Shown piece after piece: positions 1-9,870 of a stretch of 41,515 bases of DNA. Below the pieces are notes generated by a model that was not told the DNA's origin, searched no databases, and was given only the letters and a program-made list of their open reading frames with translations. Every line of letters starts with the position of its first letter. Positions within the stretch are counted from its first letter, which is position 1. A program made the translations under genes and the position numbers. Source of the DNA: Segetibacter sp. (lineage in GTDB: Bacteria; Bacteroidota; Bacteroidia; Chitinophagales; Chitinophagaceae); assembly GCF_025963695.1 (NCBI RefSeq), contig NZ_JAOQAH010000118.1, positions 1 to 41,515 of the forward strand, read 5' to 3'.

Positions 1-1469
1 TCTTTGCCTAACTCACCTAATGCCCAATCGTCGTAGCTGTTTCCTAAAGTCACTGCAACCGCCTGTCTTTTTTCGAAGCCGTGCACCTGCTTCACGGTAT
101 CCTTTTCCCCCGGATGTAAAGCAGGGAAATAACCATTTGCATGATAAAAATCATCGAGTACAGTCTTAGGACCATTTACCCATGGAAGCATCGTAGCTTC
201 CATAGCGTTTTTTTTCATTCCTTGATAAGCCTTCTGAATATCGAAGTTTTTTAACCCTTTTCGGTAAGCATCCAAAAAAACGATGGAAGAATGAAAACCA
301 TTCATACAAGGATTGTCGCCAAATAAAACCGGGAACGTTGGCATCCATCCGCTTTGTTCGTACATTTTTACGTACGAGTTAAGCATGTCCTCTTCCAGGG
401 CAGGATTTAAAATTGTTCGTAGCGGATGCAGTGCCAGGTAAGTGTCCCACGACCAATCGTCTACATAAAACGAACGGCTATCTTTATTCACTTTTTTATT
501 ATAGCCACTATAATAAGATGAGTCTTCAGATATGTTAACCATTCTTTCGTAACACCTATACAGTGCGGTATAAAAAGATCGTTTCTGGGCTTCTGTGCCT
601 CCTTCGACCTTTATTTGAGACAGCACAGTTTCCCATGTTTTCCTGCCATTTTCGGCTACAGCCTGAAAACTTTCAGACTTAATTTCTTTATCAAAATTCC
701 TTTTTGCCTGTTCAGGACTTACATAACTTATCGCGTACTTAAACTCGACCTGCTTGGCGGTTTCAGGAAAACTGATAAAAGCTTTGGATCCCCTGTCTTC
801 TATAAAATCGCCACTTTTAATTTCACCGTTTTTTATAAAACCTGTTTTTCCGGCCGTATTAAAAACTCCGTACAGGTAAACTTTGATATCGCCGTGATAA
901 CTTTCTATTCCTGTTACTTCAGTGGCAGACACAAATTTCCATTGAGAGGTTCCACCATTATAAACATTAAATAATATCGACTTATCTCTTATTGCAGGAA
1001 ATGTAAAACGATAAATACCTGTTTTTTTGCCAGGTGTAAATTCAACAGTAACGCCATCATCAATTAAATAAGTGGAGTAATACCAAGGCCGATTTACCTC
1101 TAGTTGATGGTCGTACGTCATTCTTGTACGCCAGGCAGCCACTGTTACCGGTTTGGTGCTTGGTTTAATTGAAAAGACTTCTCCTAACCGGTGAGAGACA
1201 ATATTTAATGGGAAACTTGATATCTGGTCATCGAGGTAATCTTTTCTCTGCGGAGCAACGCGAATCATTTGGTTTGGTAAATGAATGGTTGGCTTCGTTG
1301 GTTCGAGCAACTGGCCAACGTTTCCGATGGTAGGATCGATATAGTCGAGATTAGATTTTTGTAGCTTTTTACCTTTTTGGGCAAAGAGGGAATTACTGTA
1401 AGAAAAAATTAAAAGAAAAACAGAGAGGATAAACTGGTTAGGTAGATATGAACGCAAAGATTTGCCCAT
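1..1469 (-). CDS. GH92 family alpha-mannosidase, exported (N-terminal part, runs off window)
   Basis: Only the first 489 codons lie in the window; the gene continues past position 1. GH92 enzymes are calcium-dependent exo-alpha-mannosidases of Bacteroidota that trim mannans or N-glycans in the periplasm or at the surface. The protein starts MGKSLRSYLP with a hydrophobic signal segment (about residues 12-30) ending FAQ. The mature start has the GH92-type text DYIDPTIGNVGQ (42-53), then a beta-sandwich domain to about 270 and the start of the helical domain with DDWSWDTYLALHP (337-349) and SGWMPTFP (373-380), both typical of the family. The catalytic acid and calcium-site Asp residues expected later in GH92 are outside the window, so activity cannot be judged. 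It lies 501 bp downstream of the membrane regulator on the same strand. Family assignment is firm; the linkage it cuts is inferred from the family. Confidence 0.88.
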   Translation of the reverse strand, partial: MGKSLRSYLPNQFILSVFLLIFSYSNSLFAQKGKKLQKSNLDYIDPTIGNVGQLLEPTKPTIHLPNQMIRVAPQRKDYLDDQISSFPLNIVSHRLGEVFSIKPSTKPVTVAAWRTRMTYDHQLEVNRPWYYSTYLIDDGVTVEFTPGKKTGIYRFTFPAIRDKSILFNVYNGGTSQWKFVSATEVTGIESYHGDIKVYLYGVFNTAGKTGFIKNGEIKSGDFIEDRGSKAFISFPETAKQVEFKYAISYVSPEQAKRNFDKEIKSESFQAVAENGRKTWETVLSQIKVEGGTEAQKRSFYTALYRCYERMVNISEDSSYYSGYNKKVNKDSRSFYVDDWSWDTYLALHPLRTILNPALEEDMLNSYVKMYEQSGWMPTFPVLFGDNPCMNGFHSSIVFLDAYRKGLKNFDIQKAYQGMKKNAMEATMLPWVNGPKTVLDDFYHANGYFPALHPGEKDTVKQVHGFEKRQAVAVTLGNSYDDWALGELGK

Positions 1470-1970
1470 GCCAAAAAGTCCTACCTCTTTTGATCGGGCT
1501 TTTATAGAAGACAGTCTTTTTGCAGGAAGGTTTTTTTTTGGGCTATAGAAAAAACCAGCAAAAAATTGATGTGGCAAACGGATCATACAGGCAATCGTCT
1601 CGTTAATTAGAGTGCAATTAACCCGGCAGGCACTAATACAACCCTTAACAAACCCATTAATTGTCAAATTAATTTCACTCTTTCCTGTAATTATCCACAA
1701 AAAGAACAATTTAGAGCGTGCGTACGGGGGTTAGATCAATCGGCGTTGATTTATTATGATTTGATTTTACAACCATTGTCGTAAAAATATGAAGAGCATT
1801 AACGGAATTTAATCTGGAAAAGCGGGTGGAGAAAGGAAGAAAATGTAGAATTGGGGAACAGGGGCGCGGTGAACAGAAAGTACAAGAGTGCGACGCAATG
1901 GCAGCCAAATAGATAATTATAGCCTGGACAATAGAAATCCTTCATTCAAAAAACAGCTTGTAAATAAAGC
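1470..1970. other. gene-free gap with one REP-like repeat
   Basis: 501 bp between the regulator and the GH92 gene. I see no convincing coding sequence; the open frames here have no recognisable protein features. The only structured element found is a copy of the GTACAAG dispersed repeat at 1880-1899. The GH92 promoter should lie here, but I could not pick a convincing TTTG/TAnnTTTG Bacteroidota promoter. Confidence 0.5.
1880..1899 (+). repeat. REP-like dispersed repeat, copy 1
   Basis: Reads GTACAAGAGTGCGACGCAAT, matching the window consensus GTACAAGNGTGCGACGCAAC except for the last base. The core TGCG-A-CGCA is a dyad with a one-base centre. Extragenic. Confidence 0.75.
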
Positions 1971-2798
1971 CTAATGCCCAATGATGGCGGAAAATGACCG
2001 CTCAAATTCGAGCCCGTAATTTTCTTTGTACTCTTTTGTAAACTTTAAATAAGCGTCGCGGGCCATTCCGTGCCGGCCAATTGATACCAGTCCCCGGCAC
2101 TTATATTCGAGGGCTTCTTCGTTTAGCTGGTCAAAGTAAAAAATACAATTAGCGAGTTTTATGATCCACTCTGCTTCAGTAAGAATGTCGGTAACAGAAA
2201 TGTGCTTTAATACGGTATCAATTACAAACCCGGTAATGCCGGATTTGATATCATCGAGCCAATTATATTGTGCCTCTGGTAAAAATGCCCCTCGGCTGAT
2301 AGTGTTGTAAAGATCTGTTATGTAGCTTTTATCGGTGGGCTGTTTGTTAGCCGCCAATTCTGAAAAGCGTTGGTAGTCGATCTTAACTGAATTATTTAAA
2401 ATTTCAAACTTCCATTTCCCTGTTTCTTTACCTATATGATACTCGCCTACTTTATCAAGGACACCTTTAAGCTTTACAATGTTTACTGAAAAATTGTTTC
2501 GTGCATCTTTGACCGATTTATCACTCCAAAGTATTTCGTACAACTTTTCGGAAGAGATACCCTTTCCGTCTTTATAAGTATAGATAATAAGGAGAAGAAA
2601 CAGTTCCCTTACCAACGGCGTAAACTGTTTGGTGATGTCAATCCCATTTTTATCAATTACCTCAAACTGGCCGAAAAAATAGATAGAGGAGGTTACAGGC
2701 AGTTGGCGGACGGTTTCAGAAACAGGTTCGACAACTTCAGCGGGTACAGGTGCAACCGGCTGTTCTTCTTTAACGGCATTAGGTGCCTGCCTGTTTTC
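1971..2798 (-). pseudogene. C-terminal winged-helix regulatory domain, cut off by in-frame TGA from the upstream sensor gene
   Basis: This stretch continues the sensor ORF (stop at 2799) in the same frame: after the TGA, 275 codons stay open to the TAA at 1971. It begins with a Pro/Glu/Val-rich linker and then SSIYFFGQFEVIDKNGIDIT and FTPLVRELFLLL, a layout typical of Trans_reg_C/SARP-like winged-helix domains, followed by a helical tail rich in Leu/Tyr (EEALEYKCRGLVSIGRHGMA) that resembles a bacterial transcriptional activation domain. No ATG exists early in this frame; the first plausible start is a TTG at 2615, which would remove part of the winged helix. I infer it is the cytosolic DNA-binding half of an 851-residue one-component regulator, split by a nonsense change, a sequencing error, or recoding. 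The specific gene is not recognised. Confidence 0.65.
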
Positions 2799-4526
2799 TC
2801 AAACCGGTTTCGATTTTCTTTTAAACCTAAAAAAGAAAAATATTGCAGCGGCAATAACGCCAATTGCAACAAAGAAGTAAAGTAGATAAGAAGTCTTTGT
2901 GGTTTCAACTTTTGTAGCTGCTGTAAGAGAGTTAGGCGGAAAATCAAGCGTATATATTTTTACACTGGTTACATTGTTTTTAGAACTAAATAAAGTGACG
3001 GCAATCAACTTCTGGCTGGAAGGACAATAAAAAAGATCGGCAAAAGACTCAATATCATGAAATGCGTAGGGAATACTGTCGCCAACTGATTCGTAACCGG
3101 GGGCTGTCAGCGAACCTTTTATTAATTGCAATGATGAATGAAACCGGTCAATTGGATAAATTAAGGAATAAAAGTCGTTTGTGCCGGGAATGATGATCAA
3201 ACTGTTTGCAAAACAAAACTGCTTACCGGGTTGATCCAATTGGTAGATTTTCTTAAACGAACTATCCCTGACGCTATAGGCCGTCAGCTCATAGTTATAC
3301 TTTGGGTTAATTGTTTGATCGCCGGTATTACTTCCATAGCCACCGATAATGTAAGCTGTATCGGTCGCTGCATTTGTTCCAAGTGCTGCCAGGTATCGCG
3401 GCATGAAAAAATCACCACGTGTCTTAACCACCTGCCATTTTTTGCCCGGGAAGGAATACCGTTGAACCAGGTTTTTATATTGCAACTGCCCATAGCCAGC
3501 AATTACATATAGTGAAGAGTCTGCTGTGGAAACAAATTTATTAGCCTGCCAAAATTCGGTTAGGGCTGTGGCAGTAAAATTATCTGTCCAACTTTGGATA
3601 GCAGGCTTGTAAGTACTTACTTTCCTTTCGTCTATGTAAAAATTGTACAACTGGTTGGTTGCAGCATCAAATACAGATTGATTTCCGCGGGGTAAGTATT
3701 CGTGGCTTCTCAGGAGTTTTTGCCCGGCAAATTGCCCGCTTTTAAAAGATAATTGGTACAACGAGTCGCGGGATACAATGTAAAGGACCTCGTTGTTTTT
3801 ATCGAAGGCAATGCTTGCAGTTGCAGTAGTTTCAAACGAACGTACCTGTTGCCAGTTCTGGTGTTTCGGCTTGATCCAAACAGGATTTTTTACGGTTGCA
3901 ATATTGTTTTCAATATCGTCTGCTGTTTGCCCGCCAAAACTGTCAGCTAAGGGATAGAAATATCTTCGTTTTTTGCCTTCGTTAATCCTGATGTCTTTGA
4001 CCCTCATAGGAGGGATATCAACAGTTTTAAAACCTTCAAAATCGTTGGTTCCAAAAAAAATCTTACAACAGGTGGAGTTAGTAAAAGCAAATTTTTGCTT
4101 GCAAATCAACTGGTCGTTGAGGTAAAAAAAGACTTCCTGCGACTTTTGATTAAACCGGATCTTACAGTGGTTCCATTTGTTGTATAACTGAGCCTGGTTT
4201 ATTTTAAAAACAAATGAAAAATTTTCTCCGATAACAAAATTAAAATTGAGTAATCTCTGGTTGTAAACAATGTCAATATTCCGGTTGTCGTTAGTGATTA
4301 ACCTTATAATATATCCGAAGTAGGTTTCGTAGTTTGGAGAAAAGTTGAAGTCGAAAGATATTTCGGTGTCGGCGCTTAAGCACAGAGGTTCGGTAGGGGT
4401 TAAATTTAGCGAAGTACGTTTTTCCGGCACAACCTCGTGACTTGAGAATTGTAATCCATGTGACTGTTCAAAAGCAATAACGGAAGAGAAAAGAAACCAA
4501 AGTAACAACAAAAGGTATTTACCCAT
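2799..4526 (-). CDS. membrane-anchored LamG/kelch-like sensor (N-terminal half of a one-component regulator)
   Basis: 575 residues up to a TGA. Signal peptide at 1-18 (MGKYLLLLLWFLFSSVIA). Residues ~25-200 look like a LamG/concanavalin-type beta-sandwich (WNHCKIRFNQ, VFFYLNDQLICKQ). Residues ~215-520 contain kelch-like beta-propeller blades (for example AYIIGGYGS and LYVIAGYGQLQYKN). One transmembrane helix (about 547-566) is followed by the basic stretch RFKRKSKPV, so the rest should be cytosolic. The frame continues after the stop into a winged-helix domain, giving the architecture periplasmic sensor - TM - DNA-binding domain. The gene lies among glycoside hydrolase genes on the same strand, so a role in sensing a carbohydrate or the cell surface is plausible but inferred. 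The truncated product would be a sensor without an output domain. Confidence 0.75.
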   Translation of the reverse strand: MGKYLLLLLWFLFSSVIAFEQSHGLQFSSHEVVPEKRTSLNLTPTEPLCLSADTEISFDFNFSPNYETYFGYIIRLITNDNRNIDIVYNQRLLNFNFVIGENFSFVFKINQAQLYNKWNHCKIRFNQKSQEVFFYLNDQLICKQKFAFTNSTCCKIFFGTNDFEGFKTVDIPPMRVKDIRINEGKKRRYFYPLADSFGGQTADDIENNIATVKNPVWIKPKHQNWQQVRSFETTATASIAFDKNNEVLYIVSRDSLYQLSFKSGQFAGQKLLRSHEYLPRGNQSVFDAATNQLYNFYIDERKVSTYKPAIQSWTDNFTATALTEFWQANKFVSTADSSLYVIAGYGQLQYKNLVQRYSFPGKKWQVVKTRGDFFMPRYLAALGTNAATDTAYIIGGYGSNTGDQTINPKYNYELTAYSVRDSSFKKIYQLDQPGKQFCFANSLIIIPGTNDFYSLIYPIDRFHSSLQLIKGSLTAPGYESVGDSIPYAFHDIESFADLFYCPSSQKLIAVTLFSSKNNVTSVKIYTLDFPPNSLTAATKVETTKTSYLLYFFVAIGVIAAAIFFFFRFKRKSKPV

Positions 4527-4675
4527 ACTTGATAAAACAGCTAATAATGCACAAAATAGCTATTTCTACCAGAAGCAACTGTTATTAATGTTATGGGAAA
4601 TCATGTTGCAAAAAAGATGTTTTCGAATTTGAACCGTTGATTTTTATTACACCTGTAGATGGGTAAATCTATTTA

Positions 4676-6139
4676 TCAAGGACTGACAACCACCCGCTTT
4701 ACAAAAGCATTTGACTGTATTATGTTTTGGCTTATCGGCTTTCCATCCAATGTAATACCTTCAAATTTTACGTCTTCGATAGAGTGTGCGTCGTCATAAC
4801 CCACTAGTGCTATCGACATTGGCATTTTACCGTTTACCTTAATATTTTTAAATGTCACTCCATTAATGTTACCTCGTTCTGCATCCCGAGACCAGACGGC
4901 CTTACCTATCCACACCGAAATAAACTTTTTCGTTTCATCCACCCTGATATTTTCGAAACGTATGTTGCTGATTTTTGCAGCGTCACAATGGTAAATCCTC
5001 ATTGACCACTCCCTTCCGATATCGTGTATTATGTCGTTGTCTGTAAAAAGTACATCGTCAACATCTTCCCTTATTTCGGCTCCCACACTTAAAGCATGTG
5101 CTACCTGGTTCCAAAGAACACAATTCTTCACAAGCACACCTTTTACCACGCCTTGTCCTTTATCAGACTTAATGACAACCAGGTCGTCGAGGGTACGTAT
5201 AAAACAATTTGAAACGGTAACATTTCTACTGTTACAGATATCAATGCCATCAGAGTTAGCCCTATAGCCCAAAATTTTAATATTTTCAATGCTTACGTTG
5301 TCCGACCGGCGAACAGGCACTGTCCATAAAGGCGGGTCCCTTAGTATAATTCCTTCCATTTTAATATTTAGCCCCGTTACCATAATCATATTGCGTGCGT
5401 GTGTTGGGCAAGCACTACCATCAATAATACCACGACCCCGAATGGTAATATTCTTTCCAGCCAACCGAATGGAAGGTGCATAGTTTCGTAACCCTGTCTC
5501 TTTATTTGTTGTAAATTTTTCTTCCGGTTTAATGATGGCCCGCACGATGGCCCCACCAGCTATATACACCGTTTTATTGTCACCAACAGCTAGTTCCCCT
5601 ATATCATGAATGCCTGGACCAAAATAAATAACGTTAGGATCGTTTTTGGCAGGAATCCCTTTTTCCGGAGGATTTACAAATAAGTGCAAAGATTTAATGA
5701 TTTCGCCGTTTACTTCAACAGTAAAACTGCCGGTACGAGTTACGGTAAACGATACAGATTTGTTTTTTATGGAAGGGATAATATTTGCAGATGCGGGTAG
5801 TATTTTAGCTGAGGTAACATGGGTTGGTGCAGACACTGTAACTACTACAGATCCACTCAACAGCTCAAATGAAGCAAAAGCCGCAAGGTCAAAAAAATCT
5901 GCAGAACGCTGTTTGTCATCCATACCCTTAAACCGGCTTTTTTCGTCGGCCGAAGCTACTTTCGTAATATAAACCGGTACTTTTTTGCCTGCAACAGCCA
6001 CTGTAAATAGTTCGCTTAGTACTTCCCCTTTGGGTGCAGGATAAATTTTTACTTTGCCCGCCGCCTCGCCAAACATAACGTTAAACAATATAAGGAAGCT
6101 AAGGATCGAAGATGCTTTTAGCAAAAGGGAAATTTTCAT
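4676..6139 (-). CDS. exported GH28-like parallel beta-helix glycosidase (polygalacturonase family)
   Basis: 487 residues from ATG 6139 (MKISLLLKASS), which gives a clean signal peptide; the frame is open further upstream but lacks a better start. N-terminal beta domain to ~150, then a right-handed beta-helix with repeated N-V/I-x-I turns (ITIRGRGIIDGSA, VSIENIKILGYRANSDG, VTVSNCFIRT). GH28-like catalytic signature: NSD (N295, D297), paired Asp in LDD (D318, D319) and His348 in VAHALSVG. The usual RIK motif appears only as RIY in SMRIYHCD, so it is a divergent member. GH28 enzymes hydrolyse galacturonan or related uronate/rhamnose linkages in pectin. It sits between GH95 and the membrane regulator on the same strand. 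Fold is confident; substrate is not. Confidence 0.75.
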   Translation of the reverse strand: MKISLLLKASSILSFLILFNVMFGEAAGKVKIYPAPKGEVLSELFTVAVAGKKVPVYITKVASADEKSRFKGMDDKQRSADFFDLAAFASFELLSGSVVVTVSAPTHVTSAKILPASANIIPSIKNKSVSFTVTRTGSFTVEVNGEIIKSLHLFVNPPEKGIPAKNDPNVIYFGPGIHDIGELAVGDNKTVYIAGGAIVRAIIKPEEKFTTNKETGLRNYAPSIRLAGKNITIRGRGIIDGSACPTHARNMIMVTGLNIKMEGIILRDPPLWTVPVRRSDNVSIENIKILGYRANSDGIDICNSRNVTVSNCFIRTLDDLVVIKSDKGQGVVKGVLVKNCVLWNQVAHALSVGAEIREDVDDVLFTDNDIIHDIGREWSMRIYHCDAAKISNIRFENIRVDETKKFISVWIGKAVWSRDAERGNINGVTFKNIKVNGKMPMSIALVGYDDAHSIEDVKFEGITLDGKPISQNIIQSNAFVKRVVVSP

Positions 6140-6319
6140 GAAAAAGATGGACTTGGGAATAAAGTTCAGAATGAAGAACCGGATCAAAGATATTAGTTGC
6201 ACTGCTTCCTATCATCATGCTTTACTAATTTACTCCAACCAACCAACCACCTTTTCACCGGCACTTTATGTTTTACAGTTAATTTTTGGTAGCCTGCATT
6301 TTAGCGTATTGCAACTTTT

Positions 6320-6339
6320 ATTGCGTCGCACACTGCATC
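6320..6339 (-). repeat. REP-like dispersed repeat, copy 2 (degenerate left half)
   Basis: On the minus strand the core GTGTGCGACGCAAT matches the consensus except for the final base, while the GTACAAG half is degenerate (GATGCAG). Faces copy 3 at 6405 head-to-head. Confidence 0.55.
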
Positions 6340-6404
6340 TCTTTTTCCTATAATCGGCGCCTGTTTCAACTTCAAAGGTTTTTTTTGCTGCGTAGCTTTC
6401 AACT

Positions 6405-6424
6405 GTACAAGTGAGTGACACAAC
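6405..6424 (+). repeat. REP-like dispersed repeat, copy 3 (degenerate core)
   Basis: Reads GTACAAGTGAGTGACACAAC: the left half is intact and the core carries three substitutions relative to the consensus. The following AATAGTAATTCTGAAG resembles the TAGTAGTACT tail seen after the 14840 copy. Confidence 0.5.
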
Positions 6425-6487
6425 AGTGCTTAATAGTAATTCTGAAGCCAGAACAACAAAAACAGCAAATTCTAATCCCTACGGATA

Positions 6488-8995
6488 TTAGTGTACGCTT
6501 ACTAACTCATACGTTTTGCCGGCCCGGGTAGCAAAGTCAAACAATTTCGTTTCTTTTAGATCCAATTTATTCAGCCTGGCTTTGTCGGAAATAATAGGTG
6601 CAGGCGTTTCACTTATAGCATAAAAGGTATTGGGGTTTTTGCCTGACGCAGGTTTTAGCGATGCACTGTTATTAATTTTTAGAGCGTTGGACACACGCAA
6701 ACGACAGTTGCCGCCCAAGGTAGATTTAATAACGAGTTTTGCCAGTTTGCCATTTTTCCATTCCATTTTTGTTATTTCAAATCCGCCTCTTGCCTTTAAG
6801 CCACCGACACTTCCGCTCTTCAAGGCATCAGGTAAAGCAGGCAACAGGTGAATACTTCCGTCATGACTTTGCATCAGCATTTCAGCGATACCGGCAGTGC
6901 ACCCAAAATTGCCATCAATCTGAAACGGCGGATGTGCATCGAACAAGTTGGGATAAGTGCCGCCTCCACTATTTGCGCCTTTATTTACGCCAACGGGAGT
7001 AAGCTGATTTTGGATGAGCTTATAAGCGTGGTTACCATCGAGGAAACGCGCCCACAAATTTACTTTCCAACCCATCGACCATCCTGTTGAAATATCACCG
7101 CGGTAGTTGAGAGAAGTACGTGCAGCATCAAAAAGTTCGGGCGTACGATAAGGTGAAACCTGGTTACCGGGAAATACTCCAAACAAATGAGAAACGTGCC
7201 TGTGTTGGTCCTTCGGGTTGTCCCAGTCTTCGAGCCATTCCTGCAACTGGCTGTATTGGCCAATCTGCATCGGGGGCAGTCGCATCAGCTTCGCTTTTAG
7301 TTGTTCAACAAAACTTTTGTCGGTATGTAAAAGCTCGGCAGTACGAATTGTATTATGAAAAAGCTCGAATACGATTTGGTTATCCATCGTAGCGCCGGCG
7401 GCAATTGACACTTTTGGATTTACAGAAGGATTATTTTCAGGAGACATCGATGGGGAGACAACCAGCCATTTGTGAGTCGGCTCCTCCACCAGGAAATCAA
7501 CATAGAACTGTGCAGCACCTTTCAAAGCCTCATACACCGATTGAAGGTATTTTTTGTCGCCGTTGTACAGGTATTTTTCGAATAAGTGACGGCTGAGCCA
7601 GGCACCGCCCATTGGCCACATGGCAGAATAAATGGCATCGACCGGACCAGTAATTCGCCACAAATCGGTGTTGTGATGTGCAACCCATCCGCCTGCACCG
7701 TACATTACTTTTGCCGTTTCCCGGCCTGTTTCCGAAAGTTCCTTTACCATTTTTACCAGCGGCTCATGCATTTCGGTGAGGTTCGTTACCTCTGCAGGCC
7801 AGTAGTTCATTTCGGTGTTGATGTTAATCGTATACTTACTGCCCCAGGGCGGACTCATTTTGTCGTTCCATATGCCTTGTAAGTTCGCCGGCTGACCTCC
7901 CGGCTGAGAGGAAGAAATTAACAGGTACCGGCCAAATTGAAAATACAACGAGACTAGTTGAGGATCGTTGCCGGCAGCAAAATCCCTTATTCTTATATCA
8001 GTTGGATTTTTGACTGAATCTGTTGTACCCAAATCTAAACTTACCCTTTTAAAATATTTTTGATACGCAGCAACGTGGTTTTGCAACAGTTGTTGATAAG
8101 GCTTCTGCAGCACTTTGTTTAGATAACCCACTGCTTTTTTAGTTTCATCGCCGGTAATGTCTTTATAGTTAATGAAATTGGTAGCGATGGAAATGTAAAC
8201 AGTAACAGCATCGGCCTTTGTTACGCTGACATTGTCATTGTTGGAAGTGACGGTGCCGCCTTCCGGTTTCATTCTTGCCAAAGCCTTGAATTTTACTGCT
8301 CCTTGCACCCCATCTTTTTCACCACTTATGCCTGACAACACCAGTTCGTTTGTTCCATTGACTGTAAGTGTAGCTTTTTGCTTGCTGGACATAGAAGCAT
8401 TGAATGTGATGCTGGAAGGTTTATCAGCAGTAAGACGCATAATAATGGCCTGGTCTGGTTGAGAAACGAATACAGTTCTGGTAAACCTAACTCCATCGAC
8501 TATATAAGAAGTTTTTGCGACGGCTGTTTCGATGTTCAATTCTCGATAATAGTTTTCGAATTGATCATGCCCGGGAAAGTCCAGAGTAAGATCGCCGGCA
8601 AGCTGGTAGTTCATGCCGTTATTTTTATTCGCCTTTATCTTTTGTGCTGCAAGTTTGCTCGCATCTGCGTACTTCCCTTCAAAGATCAGCCTTCTTACTT
8701 CTGGCAAAGCAGCTAGTGCTTCCGGTCCATTGTTGCGACTCGGTCCACCGGACCAAATCGTTGCTTCATTTAATTTAAGCACTTCTTTTTCCGGGTTGCC
8801 AAAAACCATTGCCGCCAACCTTCCGTTACCTATAGGAAGGGCTGCTTCCCAAACTTTACCGGCCGGTGTATTATACCAAAGCTTCATATGGGTAGTCTGC
8901 CCCTTTAAGGAAACGGCAAACGTCATAAAAAACAAAATAATTAAGTTCCTCTTGCTACAAAGACCAGAAAAACTTTTCAGTGCCTTATTTATCAT
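6488..8995 (-). CDS. GH95 exported alpha-L-fucosidase (or alpha-L-galactosidase)
   Basis: 835 residues. GH95 enzymes are inverting exo-glycosidases that release terminal alpha-1,2-L-fucose, or alpha-L-galactose in some plant-cell-wall-active members. Signal segment at 16-32 (RNLIILFFMTFAVSLKG). The N-terminal beta domain opens with LWYNTPAGKVWEAALPIGNG and LNEATIWSGGPSRN, hallmark GH95 text. The catalytic (alpha/alpha)6 barrel contains NINTEMNYWPAE, with N391 and N393 matching the two Asn residues that activate water in characterised GH95 enzymes, and IDGNFGCTAG with D694 matching the general base region. Length is normal for the family (about 750-850). It is the first gene of the minus-strand glycoside hydrolase block, 348 bp upstream of the GH28-like gene. 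Family is certain; fucose versus galactose specificity is open. Confidence 0.93.
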   Translation of the reverse strand: MINKALKSFSGLCSKRNLIILFFMTFAVSLKGQTTHMKLWYNTPAGKVWEAALPIGNGRLAAMVFGNPEKEVLKLNEATIWSGGPSRNNGPEALAALPEVRRLIFEGKYADASKLAAQKIKANKNNGMNYQLAGDLTLDFPGHDQFENYYRELNIETAVAKTSYIVDGVRFTRTVFVSQPDQAIIMRLTADKPSSITFNASMSSKQKATLTVNGTNELVLSGISGEKDGVQGAVKFKALARMKPEGGTVTSNNDNVSVTKADAVTVYISIATNFINYKDITGDETKKAVGYLNKVLQKPYQQLLQNHVAAYQKYFKRVSLDLGTTDSVKNPTDIRIRDFAAGNDPQLVSLYFQFGRYLLISSSQPGGQPANLQGIWNDKMSPPWGSKYTININTEMNYWPAEVTNLTEMHEPLVKMVKELSETGRETAKVMYGAGGWVAHHNTDLWRITGPVDAIYSAMWPMGGAWLSRHLFEKYLYNGDKKYLQSVYEALKGAAQFYVDFLVEEPTHKWLVVSPSMSPENNPSVNPKVSIAAGATMDNQIVFELFHNTIRTAELLHTDKSFVEQLKAKLMRLPPMQIGQYSQLQEWLEDWDNPKDQHRHVSHLFGVFPGNQVSPYRTPELFDAARTSLNYRGDISTGWSMGWKVNLWARFLDGNHAYKLIQNQLTPVGVNKGANSGGGTYPNLFDAHPPFQIDGNFGCTAGIAEMLMQSHDGSIHLLPALPDALKSGSVGGLKARGGFEITKMEWKNGKLAKLVIKSTLGGNCRLRVSNALKINNSASLKPASGKNPNTFYAISETPAPIISDKARLNKLDLKETKLFDFATRAGKTYELVSVH

Positions 8996-9870
8996 GGGTT
9001 ATAGTGTTCTTTTAACAGCTTTTGTATTATTAATTTTTCTTCTTATTTTTTTTCTTCCAGGCAGCGGTTATACGAATTTTCAGGAGCGCGTTACCCGACT
9101 GAGAGCTGAACCTTTACCAACGGCAAGGCTGGTGATCGTTTTATTCGGTTAAAAGACTTCGTGCAATATAATTTGCTGAAGCGGGAAAACTGCATAAAAT
9201 TGTAATGAGGAAAATACATGACCCCGGAGATTTGATTGGGGCGCTATTTGACCACGATTTTGTTAGGACTATCGGTGAACAGAAAGCAACACGAGAAAAA
9301 GGAGTAAGTTTTTTTATTGATTTATAGCGTTTTTGTTTTAGCGCCAATGTTTAAAAATTTTTTAGAATGTTAGAATTTTTGGATGTCCTATTGTTTACTT
9401 ACCTCTTAATAAAAGTGCGTCACCGAAGATTTTATAAAGTATGAAAGGTCTTTTTGCCGTTGGAACGATTGCTTCGATAATAGCTTTGGCAGTTATGCTA
9501 CATCGGGGATATCAAAGGGAGTCTTCATAGAAAGATAAGAAATGCTAAAAGACTACCTGTTACAAAACGCCTGGTCTTTACATTTATAATCATCGTCAGG
9601 CACAGAGAGCAAAATACAGAGTCTTCGTAATTGGATGAAATAGTCTGAAAATGGAAAAAGAATGCTCTGTTCAATTTATCTTCTTTGCCCTTTGGGTGCA
9701 GTAAAACGTTGAAAAATACAACGTTTTGTAGTAAAAAACACCAGTTAAACAAAAGACCTAAAATTAGTGCTAGCTGGTTATCAGGCTTTTATGCCACTTT
9801 TTGGTTCCGGCATATTTTTCATAGTATAGGAGTACAAACATTTAGTTTTCTATAATTAAAAAAAGTAATC
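8996..9870. other. 875-bp gene-poor gap
   Basis: Divergent region between GH95 (minus) and the PepSY-like gene (plus). No gene with family features. Two very short plus-strand frames deserve note only: 9205-9327 (40 residues, MRKIHDPGDLIGALFDHD...) and 9441-9530 (29 residues, MKGLFAVGTIASIIALAVML..., a single membrane-helix-like peptide). Neither has a clear ribosome-binding site. The promoters of both flanking genes must lie here, but none could be assigned. Confidence 0.4.

Larger units (their letters stand above)
6140..6487. other. gene-free gap with inverted pair of REP-like repeats
   Basis: 348 bp between the GH95 and GH28-like genes. No credible gene. It holds two copies of the dispersed repeat in opposite orientation (6320-6339 minus, 6405-6424 plus), 65 bp apart. 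Confidence 0.5.
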
